Assembly (NCBI GenBank): GCA_013812655.1
Contig: JACCTC010000373.1
Location: 1-62,425 of the forward strand
DNA: 62,425 bases
Reading direction: 5' to 3'
Source: Deltaproteobacteria bacterium
GTDB taxonomy: Bacteria > Myxococcota_A > Polyangia > Haliangiales > Haliangiaceae
The notes under the pieces were generated by a model. That model ran no database searches and had not been told where the DNA came from. It saw only the letters and a program-made list of their open reading frames with translations. The translations under genes were made by a program, and so were the position numbers. Numbering within the stretch: position 1 is the first letter of the stretch; each line of letters begins with the position of its first letter. This document shows, one piece after another, positions 43,429 to 52,951 of the stretch.

Positions 43429-43869
43429 TCAGCGACCGAATATCATGAGCGCCGCGACCAGCCACACCATCAGCGTGTACCCGACGAGCGCACCGACTCG
43501 CGCGGACGGCACGTCCATGGTCGTACCCGAGCCGATCGGCCAGCTCTCCGGCTCCATGATGTCGAGGCGCAGCGTCGTCGCGAGCTGCTGCGCGGCCGGC
43601 TTCCGTGGGACGAGCCGCGGCGTGGTCAGCTTCTTGCGCGGGGCGCTTGCCAGCACGCCAGTCGTGCTGCCGAGGTCCGCGCTCGAGCCTTCGGCGAAGG
43701 TCGGGCGAAGGTCGTCGCCGTCGTTCTGGCGGAGCAGCAAGCCCAGCTCGTGCTTTTCCATCTGCATGGTCGGGCGCTCGCGAAGCGGGTTGCTCGCCTC
43801 GACGAGCACGTCGAGCTCGCTGGCCGGCATCTCCAAGGTGTTGCGCTGGACGGTGGATGCTCTTGCCAT
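43429..43869 (-). CDS. Small tail-anchored hypothetical protein
   Basis: A 146-residue product with a polar, probably disordered body (Thr, Ser, Arg, Leu rich; several PRLVPRK-like basic patches and TLEMPASELDVL) and a single C-terminal hydrophobic helix (VGALVGYTLMVWLVAALMIF) ending FGR. Repeated Thr/Leu/Met motifs (QRNTLEM, RPTMQMEK, TTMDV) look like possible kinase substrates, an inference from the kinase gene 26 bp downstream on the same strand. An AGAGG motif lies about 8 nt before the ATG. Confidence 0.6.
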   Translation of the reverse strand: MARASTVQRNTLEMPASELDVLVEASNPLRERPTMQMEKHELGLLLRQNDGDDLRPTFAEGSSADLGSTTGVLASAPRKKLTTPRLVPRKPAAQQLATTLRLDIMEPESWPIGSGTTMDVPSARVGALVGYTLMVWLVAALMIFGR

Positions 43870-44048
43870 GCGCCGGACCTCTGCACGCGATGTGCCGCCG
43901 GCGCACGCGATTCAGTCCTGATACATCAAGAACATCGGTCATGTGGGCGAACGTGCGCGAGCGCCTTCGGCGTGCGGCCGGGCGCATCGAGCGGGCATTA
44001 CCGCCCGGCTCGCTTGCCCGGCCCGTCGGTTCTCGGGATCATCGTTCG

Positions 44049-44660
44049 ATGCGCAAGCTCGTGGGTGTCTTGATCGCGACGGCAACGCTGTCCGGCTGTT
44101 ACGCGCACGGCAGCATGCGTGTCCGCGGCCCGAACCCGTTCGCGGTCGTCGCCACCGCGCTCACCGTCGCGGCGGTCGTCAACGCGGTGTCGGTCGCGCC
44201 GCCGGTCGTGACCCATGTCGAGTATTACGACTACGGCCACCACCCCGGTCACATCTGGGTCAACGGCCGGTACACCTACGTCAACAACAACTGGGTCTGG
44301 CAGGCCGGCTACTGGCAGCCCGAGCGCGGCGGTCATTACTGGGTGCAGGGTGCCTGGCAGCAGCAGGGTAACCAGTACGTGTGGGTCGATGGCTACTGGG
44401 CCGCGCCGCGCCAGGGTCACGTCTACATCGACGGCTACTGGGACTACCGCGATACCGGCTACGTCTGGATGCCGGGCCGGTGGGACATCGATCGCCCCGG
44501 CCACGTCTACGTCGGAGGGTCGTGGACGATGACCAACAACCGGCGCACGTGGTCGCAAGGCCGGTGGGAGCGCGACGATGGCCGCGTCGAGTACGCGCGC
44601 TACCGCACGCGTGGCCGCGTGAACGCATCGGGTGGCGCGGTGATTCGCGACCACCGCTGA
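44049..44660 (+). CDS. YXWXX/WXXGXW-repeat lipoprotein
   Basis: The 203-residue product has a lipobox signal (LSGC, Cys17), a short hydrophobic segment (VVATALTVAAVVNAVSVAPPVV), then about seven repeats of roughly 20 residues such as GHIWVNGRYTYVNNNWVW, GHYWVQGAWQQQGNQYVW, GHVYIDGYWDYRDTGYVW and GHVYVGGSWTMTNNRRTW. This is the BcpO-related/YXWGXW repeat family found in outer-membrane lipoproteins of proteobacteria and myxobacteria, function unknown. I start at ATG 44049; the frame is open upstream but not protein-like. Confidence 0.82.
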   Translation: MRKLVGVLIATATLSGCYAHGSMRVRGPNPFAVVATALTVAAVVNAVSVAPPVVTHVEYYDYGHHPGHIWVNGRYTYVNNNWVWQAGYWQPERGGHYWVQGAWQQQGNQYVWVDGYWAAPRQGHVYIDGYWDYRDTGYVWMPGRWDIDRPGHVYVGGSWTMTNNRRTWSQGRWERDDGRVEYARYRTRGRVNASGGAVIRDHR

Positions 44661-44681
44661 TCCGCGCGACGACCTCGGCGG

Positions 44682-44687
44682 TATCCT
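44682..44687 (+). promoter_or_regulatory. Candidate -10 box (TATCCT)
   Basis: TATCCT is followed by GCCGCG and the ATG at 44694, again 6 nt. Confidence 0.4.
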
Positions 44688-44693
44688 GCCGCG

Positions 44694-46891
44694 ATGGGGC
44701 GGATCGCGATCGTGGGCGGTGGTGCTGCGGGCATGGGCGCCGCGAAGGTGCTCCTCGAGGCCGGGCTCGAGGTCACGCTGTTCGAGGAGCTGCCACGCCT
44801 GGGCGGCCACTGCTTCGCGGTGCCGGTCGCGCACGGCAAGCAGACGATCCTGGTCGACGCTGGCGTCAGTGACTTCAACCGCGTGACCTCGCACGAGGTC
44901 CGGCGGTTCATGGACGAGCTCGGCCTCGCGGTCACCCCGGTCCAGCAGGACTCGACCTGCACGACGATCGATGGCCACCCCGTCTGGACCACCAAGGGCA
45001 CGCGGCGCGTGATCGACGGCATCCACGACGAGGCGCGGTTCTTTCCGAGATCGACGGCTTCGGCGCGACCTGCGTCGAGGTCACCGCCGAGGCGCGGTTC
45101 GCGGAGTGGACGGCGCGGCGCTACCTCGACGAATACGACTACGGTCCCGAGTTCCGGCGCTGCTTCTTCAACCCGCGCGCCGGCGGGTCGTTTCCGATGC
45201 CGGATCGCGATCCCGAGGACTACTTCATCCGCCCGCTCGTCGCCTACTGGCAGATGGACGGCCTGGTCGGCGGCGGCACCGCCGAGCGCATGGTCGTCGA
45301 GCACGGCATGCACGCGTGGCCGGCCGCGTTTCACATCTGGTTCGAGCAGCATGGCGGCAAGCTCCGCACCAGCACGCGCGTCGTCGGCATCGCGCGGCGC
45401 CCCCGCGGCGTCCGGATCCGCGTCGAGACCGCGGAGGGCGCGCACGAGTCGCAGTGGTTCGATCACGTCGTGCTCGCGACGAGCCCGCACGCGATCCGAT
45501 CGATGCTCGAGGATCCGAGCGTCGAGGAAGGCACCCTGCTCGGCGCGTTCCAGTGGCAGCGCGCGCGGGTCGCGGTGCACACCGATGCCGAATACGTGTG
45601 CTCGGATCCGACGCTGATCGCCGCGTACAACTATGTCATCGGCAGCGGCGAGCTGCCCGAGACCCGGCCGACCGTCACGCTCTATCCCAAGCGGCTGGCC
45701 GGGACGTCGCCGCACGGCCCCGACGTGTTCGTGACGATCAACCCGCACCGCGCGCCGCGTGACGTGATCGCGAACCGGTTCTTCGTGCACCCGGCGGTGT
45801 CGCGGCCCCACGACGTCACGACCCGGCGGTTCGCCGCGCTCCAGGGCACGGCCAACACGTGGTTCGCCGGCGGCTGGCTCCGCGTCCCGCACGTCCACGA
45901 GCAGGCGCTCGCGTCGGGCCTCGATGTCGGCCACGATCTGGTCGCGACCGTCGCCGGACACTCGCGCCCGAAGCCGCGACGGAGCTACCTCGACTCGCTG
46001 CACGCCTCGCCGATCTTCGCGTCGCTCGACCCGTGCCTGCTCGAGGAGCTGCGGGTCACCGCGCGACCGTTCGATGCGCGGCTCGGCGAGGTGTTGACCC
46101 GCCAGGGCGAGCCATCCACCGGCATGATCCTGGTGATCGAGGGCGAGGCGATCGGCACCCGCGACGGTCACCACGTCACCCGGTCGGGACCGGGGTCGCT
46201 GATCGGCGAGCTGTCGATCCTCGACGGCGGACCGTCACCGCTGACGTTCGTCGCGCGCACGCCGATCGCGGGCTGGTTCTTCGACCGCGCGGGGATCGAG
46301 CAGCTGCGCCGCGACACCCACGCCGGCGCGTTCGCGATGCTCGATCAGATCGCGCGGACCGAGATGCGGCTGATGCGCGAGCTCCTCGAGCGGCGGTGGG
46401 GCGAGATCACCCCGTCCGATCACGCAGCGTGGACCGGAGCGCACGTGATCGGGCCGGCCGCCGGCTTCCTCGAAGGCCAGGGCCTGCCCGAGGCGCACCG
46501 CCTGCGCGCGTTGCTCTGGGAGTTTCCCGCCGGCGCGCTCGTCGTCCAGGCGGGCGAGCCGAGCCATCGGTTCCTGATCGTGACGCAGGGCCAGATCGAC
46601 GTGACCGCGGCGGACGGCACGCCGCTCGTCGAGGCTGGCCCCGGCGACCTGCCCGGCGTGCTCGCCGTGATCGATGGCGGCCGCCAGCCGTTCTCGTTCG
46701 TGACCCGCGAGACGACGATCGCCGCGGTGATCGATGCCGATCGATTTCGCGAGCTACGTTACGGAGGCAGCGCCCTCGCCGCGGTGCTGGTGCCGCGGAT
46801 CCACGGCTATCTCGTCGCGCGCTATCGCCCGTTGCTCGACGCGATGCTCGGTGGTGACGAGGAGACGCTCGTCGACGTGACGGTCGCCTAG
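44694..46891 (+). pseudogene. FAD-dependent amine oxidase fused to two cyclic-nucleotide-binding-like domains, -1 frameshift
   Basis: The first frame gives an FAD dinucleotide motif (GRIAIVGGGAAGMGAAKVLLE) and continues to DGIHDEARFF at about 45044. The homologous reading then continues one base back in another frame (SEIDGFGATCVEVTAEARF, YLDEYDYGPEFRRCFFNP) to the stop at 46891. A single-base loss near TTCTTTCC explains this. Combined, about 732 residues: an amine-oxidase-like flavoprotein (1-450), related to those next to cyclopropane-fatty-acid synthases, followed by two domains of about 115 residues resembling cyclic-nucleotide-binding modules (GEVLTRQGEPSTGMILVIEGEA; GALVVQAGEPSHRFLIVTQG). 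It is either a recent pseudogene, a sequencing error or a frameshifted gene. Confidence 0.75.
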
Positions 46892-46911
46892 CACTGTGGT
46901 TCAATCGGCGG

Positions 46912-49900
46912 ATGCGGGGGCAAGCGACCGGGATCGGCGCTGTCGACATGATCATGCGCGCCGTGCTCGAGGAATTTCCCGGGCTGGACGCTGCACGTCT
47001 GCGTGCCGCGGTCGAGCGTGGGCAGGCCCGGGCCGCGAGCGCTTCGCTCAACACCGAGGGTCACCGCATCATCGATCTCCACCTCGCCCGCGTCGAGGCG
47101 ACCGAGGAGAGCACCGAGCGCGCGCGCATCCTGCGCGAGCTGGCCGAGAGCCTCGAGGAGCGGCGCGATGCCGAGCGCGGCCTGGCCGTGCGACTCGCGG
47201 CGTTCTCGGAAGCGGCGTCCGCCGAGGATCTCGATCCGCTGCTCCGCATGGCGAAGGTGACCGAGCGGTGGAGCGAGCTGCCCCTCGAGACGATGACCGC
47301 GCTGATCGACATCAACGACGATGCGAGCCCGCGCCGGCTCACCGAGATCGCGACCGCGTGGCAGCACCTCGGACGCGGCTACTACGCGGCCGATTGCCTC
47401 GAGCGCGTGCTCGCACTGTCGCCGAACGATGCCCACGCCCACGAGGCGCTCGAGCTGTTCTACCGCAGCACGGGCGAGTGGCCGACGCTGATCGAATTGC
47501 TGAGCCGGCGCGCCGTCCACGTCGAGGATGACGCCGAGCGTGCGGAGCTGCTCCGCGAGGTCGGGTTGATCTATGACCGCGAGCTCGGCGACGACAGCGG
47601 CGCGCTCGACGCCTACCGCGAGGCCGATCGACTCGAGCCCGATCGGCCCGAAGTGCTCGAGGCACTCGCGCGGCTCGGCGCCAAGGTCGGCGTGCCCGAG
47701 GAGGAGGCGCTCGAGGCGCTGCAGCGGCTCGCCGCCGCGACCGTCGATCCGATCGAGCGGGCACGCGTGCTGTGCCAGGCCGCGGAGATCGCGAAGCTGC
47801 AGGACTGGAACGTCGCGCAGCAGCTGTTCGAGCGCGCACGCGCCGACGATCCTGATCTGATCGCGGCAGTCGATGGTCTCGTCGTGCTGCTCCGCGATCG
47901 CGGCCAGCTCCCCGAGGCGATCTCGCTGCTCGAGCGAGCCGCCGCCCGCGACACGCTGGTCGACGAACGGTCGCGCTGGCTCGCCGATGCGGCCGACTAC
48001 TGCGTCGCGCTGGGCGATACCGAGCGCGCGAAGGGGTTGTATCGCGCGGCGCGCGCTGCTGACCCCACGAACCACAAGGCCGGCACCGCGCTCGTCGAGC
48101 TGTGCTGGGACACCGGCTCGCTCGTCGAGCTCGCGCCGATCCTCGACGAGCTGTGCCGCAGCACCGAGGATCCGAGCCGGCTTCGCGGCTACCTGCTCCA
48201 GCGCAGCAAGGTCGCGGCCGACCTCGGCGATCGCACCGGCGCGCGCGTCGCGTTGACCCGCGCCGTCGATCTCGATCCGATCGACTTCGAGCCCCGCCGC
48301 GAGCTCGCGCACATGCTGTTCGAGGCGCAGCAGTTCGCGAAGGCGCGGCCGCTGCTCGAAGGGCTGCTCGAGGACGAGGACGTGCTGCCGCCCGACGAGG
48401 CGGTCGAGCTGCATTACCGGCTCGCGCGCTCGGCCCTCGAGCTCGGCGACAAGGCGGCGGCCGACAAGCACGCGGGCATCGTGCTCGCGCTGGTGCCCGA
48501 CCATCGCCAGGCGCTGCTGCTCCGTACCGACCTCGACGCCGCCGACCCGTTCGCGCTCGCCGCGAACCAGCTCGCGCTCGCGAACATCGCGCCGCCCGAG
48601 GAGAAGGCCACGCGGTTCGCGGCACTCGGCGATCGCTACACCGAGCTCGGCGATCCGGCGACCGCGCGCGAGATGTACCGCGAGGCGCTCGCACACCGGC
48701 CCGGCGATCACCTGCTGCTCACCAAGTTCCTGCACCTCGTCGCCGAGGAGGGGGACTGGAGCTACAGCCTCGATCTCGTGCAACGCCTCGTCGACACCGA
48801 GGCCGACCCGAAGGTCCGTGCCCGCTATCGCCACACCGCGGCGATGATCGCGCGCGACGAGCTCACCGACAACGATCTCGCGATCTCGCTGCTCGACCGC
48901 GCGATCGATGACGACCCGCTGGCGTTCACCGCCGCCGACGAGCTCGAGACGTTGCTCGGCAACCTGTCGGACTTCGACGAGCTCGTGCACTTTTACTCGC
49001 GACGGCTCGAGCACGTCCGCGTCCAGGAAGGCCGCCCCGGCGAGCGGCTGCGGCTGTGGGACCGCCTCGCGAGCCTGTGCGTCGCCCTCGACCGCACCGA
49101 CGACGCGCTCGCCGCCTACGAGGTCGGCCTGTCGCTACAGCCCGACGACATCGGCCGCCGGCTCCGGCTGGCCGAGCTCTACATGGCGTCGCCCGAGCAC
49201 CTCGACAAGGCGATCGTCCAGCACCAGGGCATCCTCCGCCTCGACAAGAAGCGGATCGCGTCCTACGAGGCGCTGCGCGTCCTGTACTCGCGGACCCGCC
49301 AGGCCGAGAAGGCGCTCGCGTGTGCGGACGCACTGACGGCGTTCGGCGAGCACCCGATCAAGGACCGCATCCTCGCGCTGTTTCACACGAGCCCGGTCGT
49401 CGAGACCACGAAGCCGGTGCGTGCGCTGACGAACGAGGACTGGCTCGCGCTGTCGCGGATCGACGTCGACCTCCAGCTCTCGGCGCTGTTCGGGCTCGTC
49501 GCCCCGGCGTTCGCCGCCGAGCGCGCCCGGATGCGGCCGCCGCAGGGCCTGCCCGCCCGCGAGCACGACGTCCCGCCGGCGATCGCGCGAGTCCTCGCGC
49601 AGGTCGTCAAGGTGTTCGGGATCCCGTCGCCGCCGGTCTACCTCGACCGCGAGCAGGTCGTGCCGTGCATGGTCACGATGCGCGCCCGCAACGGCGTGCT
49701 CGTCCCGGTGCTCGTGATGGGCCGCCCTGCCCTCGACGGCCAGATCGAGGATGCCGAGCTCGCGTTCGTGATCGCGCGCCAGCTCGCCGACCTGCGCAAC
49801 GATCGGATCGCGCGCCTGCTGTGTCCGCGACCGAGCGAGCTCGCGCAGATCATCGAGCTCGCGACGACGCGCAAGGAAGACGCGACCAGCCACTCCGCGA

Positions 49901-50214
49901 AGTGGCTCACCACCTCGCTGCATCCGGTCGAGCTCGACCAGACCCTCGCGCTCGGCGCACGGATCCGCGAGCGCGGCGTCCAGCCACTGCGCGCTGCGCT
50001 CGACTGGATGGTGACCACCGAGCGCGCCGCCGATCGCATCGGCTTCGTGGTCTCGGGCAACCTCGGCGCCTGCGTGCGCGTCCTCGAGCGCGACCACACC
50101 GGCGAGCGCGTCACCGAGATCGTGTGGTCGAGCATCACCGAGGAAGTCCTCGCGGTGCGTGGCCGCGTCGAGGGCTGGGACCTCGGGCGGCAGCCGCAGC
50201 GCGACGCCGGCTAG
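46912..50214 (+). CDS. Large TPR-repeat protein
   Basis: The 1100-residue protein consists almost wholly of helical repeats of 34-40 residues. Clear units include GYYAADCLERVLALSPNDAHAHEALELFY, EVGLIYDRELGDDSGALDAYREADRLEPDRP and RYTELGDPATAREMYREALAHRPGD. No signal peptide or membrane helix is seen, so it is a cytosolic scaffold. From about residue 860 the repeats stop and a C-terminal domain of about 230 residues starts (PPVYLDREQVVPCMVTMRARNGVLVPVLVMG). Its stop directly abuts the stop of the convergent cytochrome gene. TTCAAT, 6 nt before the ATG, is a weak -10-like match. Confidence 0.85.
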   Translation: MRGQATGIGAVDMIMRAVLEEFPGLDAARLRAAVERGQARAASASLNTEGHRIIDLHLARVEATEESTERARILRELAESLEERRDAERGLAVRLAAFSEAASAEDLDPLLRMAKVTERWSELPLETMTALIDINDDASPRRLTEIATAWQHLGRGYYAADCLERVLALSPNDAHAHEALELFYRSTGEWPTLIELLSRRAVHVEDDAERAELLREVGLIYDRELGDDSGALDAYREADRLEPDRPEVLEALARLGAKVGVPEEEALEALQRLAAATVDPIERARVLCQAAEIAKLQDWNVAQQLFERARADDPDLIAAVDGLVVLLRDRGQLPEAISLLERAAARDTLVDERSRWLADAADYCVALGDTERAKGLYRAARAADPTNHKAGTALVELCWDTGSLVELAPILDELCRSTEDPSRLRGYLLQRSKVAADLGDRTGARVALTRAVDLDPIDFEPRRELAHMLFEAQQFAKARPLLEGLLEDEDVLPPDEAVELHYRLARSALELGDKAAADKHAGIVLALVPDHRQALLLRTDLDAADPFALAANQLALANIAPPEEKATRFAALGDRYTELGDPATAREMYREALAHRPGDHLLLTKFLHLVAEEGDWSYSLDLVQRLVDTEADPKVRARYRHTAAMIARDELTDNDLAISLLDRAIDDDPLAFTAADELETLLGNLSDFDELVHFYSRRLEHVRVQEGRPGERLRLWDRLASLCVALDRTDDALAAYEVGLSLQPDDIGRRLRLAELYMASPEHLDKAIVQHQGILRLDKKRIASYEALRVLYSRTRQAEKALACADALTAFGEHPIKDRILALFHTSPVVETTKPVRALTNEDWLALSRIDVDLQLSALFGLVAPAFAAERARMRPPQGLPAREHDVPPAIARVLAQVVKVFGIPSPPVYLDREQVVPCMVTMRARNGVLVPVLVMGRPALDGQIEDAELAFVIARQLADLRNDRIARLLCPRPSELAQIIELATTRKEDATSHSAKWLTTSLHPVELDQTLALGARIRERGVQPLRAALDWMVTTERAADRIGFVVSGNLGACVRVLERDHTGERVTEIVWSSITEEVLAVRGRVEGWDLGRQPQRDAG

Positions 50215-52026
50215 CTACAGCGTCTCGAGGTACGCGACGAGCGCGGCGATATCGGCGGGCGGCAGCGTCGAGGTCTTGCCGTGAAGATCACCGCCACCAC
50301 ACGCGCCGAATCGATCGGTGAGGGTCGCCGCGCAGCCGGTATGCATGAACGGCGCGCGCGCCGCGACACCGACGAGGCTCGGCACCTTCTTCGGGCCGCC
50401 GGTGCCGACGTCGAACAGTCGGTTGTTGGTCAAGAGCTCGCCGGAGTGGCAGGTCGTGCACGCCTGCTCGACCGACTCGAACAGCGCGCGGCCGCGCTCG
50501 ATCGTCGCGATGTCCGCGGTCGGCGACGGTGCCGGCGCGGGGATCCGGTCGAGCCAAGGCCCGAGCGACAGCTTCTGGCTGCGGGTGACCTCGCCACCGA
50601 GCATGCGCTCGGCGAACACGTCCTCCATGAGGACGGTGAGGTCTGTCATGTCGCCGTCCCAGTGGTAGGGGCCGCGGCGCAGGATGCCTCCGGCGAGCGT
50701 CTGCGTGCGGCGGATGCCGATGTCCGCGAAGTCCCAGACCAGGCCGTCGTCACGACCCTCGGGGTGACACGACGCGCACGACAGGCCACTCGCGGTCTGC
50801 TGGTGGAACAGCGTGCGGCCGGAGTCGTAGCCGAGGTCGCCGGGCAGCGTGATGATCCGGGTGCCGCCGTTGTGGTGGACGGCGATCGCGGGCCGCTCGG
50901 GGTAGAGGATCACGAGCGCGCCGGCCGGCGTGTACGCGACCGAGGTCGGGGCGCCGAGGCCGTCCTGGATCGGCTGCACCTCGTCGTGACCGCCGCCGCA
51001 CCCGCCGCCATCGTTCTCGTCGGGGAGCAACAGGTTCGAGGTCCGCACGATGTGAACCGCGCCGGTCCCGGCCGTCGCGATCGCCATCCGTTCGCCGAGC
51101 GGCGAGATCGCGAGGTCGACGGGCAGCGTACCGTTGATGAGCTGGGTCACCGCGATCGGTGCCTCGCCGGGTCGCATCACGGTGACCGAGGTCTCGACCG
51201 GACCGCCGCCGCAACCCTGGCCGTAACCGCCGGTCGTGGTCTGGAGCTTCGCCTTGATCTGGCGCTGGTGGAGCGTGACGATCCGGCCATCGGCGAGCGC
51301 GGTCGCGCGCCACGCGATCGCGGGGATCGCGTCGACCAGGCCTTCGCCGTTGCCGCTGATGTCGGGGGCGGCACCGCCGCCGCCGGGGAAGCCGCCGAAC
51401 GAGAACCGCTTGACCGTCGGCGGCAGCGCACGGGCGAGCACGGTGCCCGTCGCATCGAGGGTGACGAGCTCCGCCGAGCGGAACCGCGTGATCACGAGCT
51501 TGTCACCGGCGACGATGACGTCGCGCAGATCGCGGTCGACGCGGATCCGTCGGGTGGCGTCACCACCCGCGGCCGGAAACGTGACGAGCTCGCCGCCGGC
51601 GCACGCGACGTGCACGGCGTCCGTGGTGGCGTCCCAGGCGAGGCCGCGCGGTTCGGCGCAAGCGGGCCGGCGAACGGGAGCGGCGGCCGTCGCGTCGGCG
51701 AGGGTCAGCAGGCTCGCGCCACGCCGGAGCGCGACGTGAATGCGGCCGGCACCGTCCTCGACGAGGCGACCGGGCTCGTCACCGGGTTGCAGTGCGAGCT
51801 CACCGATCACGGCATCGTTCGCGAGATCGACGCTGACGATCCGGTCGCGATCGGGGTCGGCGATGACGGCGTGCTTGCCGTCGCGGGTGACGAGCATCGT
51901 GCCGCCAGTGATCGGGACGCCCCACGACGGCGGCGGGTTCGGCGATGGCTGATCGACCTCGCTGCTACATCCGGCGACGGCGACCGAGAACAGCAACACC
52001 GAGAGCGTGGCGTGGGTGCGGATCAC
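50215..52026 (-). CDS. Beta-propeller di-haem cytochrome c lipoprotein
   Basis: The 603-residue product has a lipobox signal (VAGC, Cys20), a propeller-like N-terminal half (residues about 35-390: LVTRDGKHAVIADPDRDRIVSVDL, VDLAISPLGERMAIATAG), and a C-terminal half with two haem-binding CXXCH motifs (SCASCHPEGRDDGLVWDF and ACTTCHSGELLTNN), the layout of MauG/cytochrome c peroxidase-like di-haem proteins. It should transfer electrons in the periplasm. A Cys/Gly cluster (GYGQGCGGG; NDGGGCGGG) occurs in the middle. The GTG start overlaps the preceding gene stop by 4 nt (GTGA), so the two are coupled. Confidence 0.85.
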   Translation of the reverse strand: MIRTHATLSVLLFSVAVAGCSSEVDQPSPNPPPSWGVPITGGTMLVTRDGKHAVIADPDRDRIVSVDLANDAVIGELALQPGDEPGRLVEDGAGRIHVALRRGASLLTLADATAAAPVRRPACAEPRGLAWDATTDAVHVACAGGELVTFPAAGGDATRRIRVDRDLRDVIVAGDKLVITRFRSAELVTLDATGTVLARALPPTVKRFSFGGFPGGGGAAPDISGNGEGLVDAIPAIAWRATALADGRIVTLHQRQIKAKLQTTTGGYGQGCGGGPVETSVTVMRPGEAPIAVTQLINGTLPVDLAISPLGERMAIATAGTGAVHIVRTSNLLLPDENDGGGCGGGHDEVQPIQDGLGAPTSVAYTPAGALVILYPERPAIAVHHNGGTRIITLPGDLGYDSGRTLFHQQTASGLSCASCHPEGRDDGLVWDFADIGIRRTQTLAGGILRRGPYHWDGDMTDLTVLMEDVFAERMLGGEVTRSQKLSLGPWLDRIPAPAPSPTADIATIERGRALFESVEQACTTCHSGELLTNNRLFDVGTGGPKKVPSLVGVAARAPFMHTGCAATLTDRFGACGGGDLHGKTSTLPPADIAALVAYLETL

Positions 52027-52427
52027 TTGACTCCTCCTTCTTGCGGGGACGGGACGTCGACGGGGCAGTTGAAGCCGTCCTTGCGGATCTCGTAGGTGAC
52101 CCGAAGCTGGACGTCGTCACTCGAGAACTGCGTGCGACAGTCGAGCGGCGTGGCGAAGATCTCCGCGCGTTGCAGCGCGAGGGCGCAGACGTCGCGGCAG
52201 GCGTCGACGTCGACGAGGCAGCGATCGATCCGGAACTGCATCGGCGGATCGGCCGGGGTGCTGACGTGGAGGGTTCGCTGGACGTGCTCGAGGCAGTCAC
52301 TGCTCCCCTTGGCGTCGAGACAGCCCGACGCGAAAGGGATGGCCGCGAGCACGATCGCGGGGCCCAAAATGGAGCGAGCCAGCGAACGCTGGCGAGTGGG
52401 AACCAACGCACGCGGGTGGAGTCGCAT
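52023..52427 (-). CDS. Small cysteine-rich lipoprotein
   Basis: The 134-residue product has a long N-terminal region, then a signal helix and lipobox FASGC (Cys36). The mature part has about six more cysteines (SSDCLEHVQ, DRCLVDVDACRDVCALAL, LDCRTQF, FNCPVDV) and is probably disulfide-rich. The segment TRQRSLARSIL before the signal helix is encoded by repeat copy C. A start at a TTG inside the repeat would give a shorter signal peptide and is an alternative. Its stop overlaps the di-haem gene start, indicating an operon and possibly a shared complex. Confidence 0.68.
   Translation of the reverse strand: MRLHPRALVPTRQRSLARSILGPAIVLAAIPFASGCLDAKGSSDCLEHVQRTLHVSTPADPPMQFRIDRCLVDVDACRDVCALALQRAEIFATPLDCRTQFSSDDVQLRVTYEIRKDGFNCPVDVPSPQEGGVK
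52362..52395. repeat. Dispersed palindromic repeat, copy C
   Basis: 32 of 34 nt match copies A and B, with the same core GCCAGCGAACGCTGGC. It lies at the 5' end of the small lipoprotein gene and is read on the minus strand in a frame different from copy A. Confidence 0.85.
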
Positions 52428-52951
52428 CGTGTCGCGGGCGCTGCAACGGCCAAGCCACGAGACAACTGCTTGTTACTGCACGGAGGTTGGCCGTCTGGAC
52501 TCGCGTCGTCACGCCATCGCCGGTCTTCGGCGCATCAGAATTCTGACACCGTCGAGATCGCTGGCGCAGCGAGACTCGCGCGCGCTCGCGTCGCAAGGGG
52601 CGAGCGATCGTGGTGGGGCGCACGCTCGATCGCGCGTGCTCGATCGCGCGCGGGATCGTCGACGACGAGGTGCTTCGTGATCATCGGCGTGCCCACATGT
52701 CGTCGTCGGACAGCGTCCGAGCGCGCGCGGCACAGCGTGCGATGAGCCTGGAGCGGGGCCGCCCCCCACGATCGATCCCTCGATCGCGTCTGCACGTGAT
52801 GACCGTCTCGTGCGCGTAAAGGATCGATGCAGTTTGTGGACATACCGCGCCGCCGACGCCACGGTGTGTCGCTGGCGACCACTCGAGCGAGACAGAACGC
52901 ACCGTCGCGAAATGCCCCGGAGGTGGCACGCGGGTTGTAGCGTTCGCCGAT
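52428..52951. other. 524-bp intergenic region, no gene recognised
   Basis: This is the longest non-coding stretch in the window. It holds several short frames without starts or recognisable motifs. A weak sigma-54-like TGGCACG-N4-TTGTA occurs at 52924-52939 and a TAGCGT box at 52938-52943, 8 nt before the next gene. There is no tRNA-like fold that I could see. Confidence 0.55.

Noticed and set aside
45039..45046. Programmed -1 frameshifting at TTCTTTCC
   Set aside because: The sequence is not a canonical X_XXY_YYZ slippery site and I saw no stable downstream structure; a lost base or sequencing error is simpler.
52924..52939. Sigma-54-like promoter TGGCACG-N4-TTGTA
   Set aside because: The conserved -12 GC is GT here, and the resulting start site would fall on or next to the start codon. 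The TAGCGT box at 52938-52943 explains the start as well.
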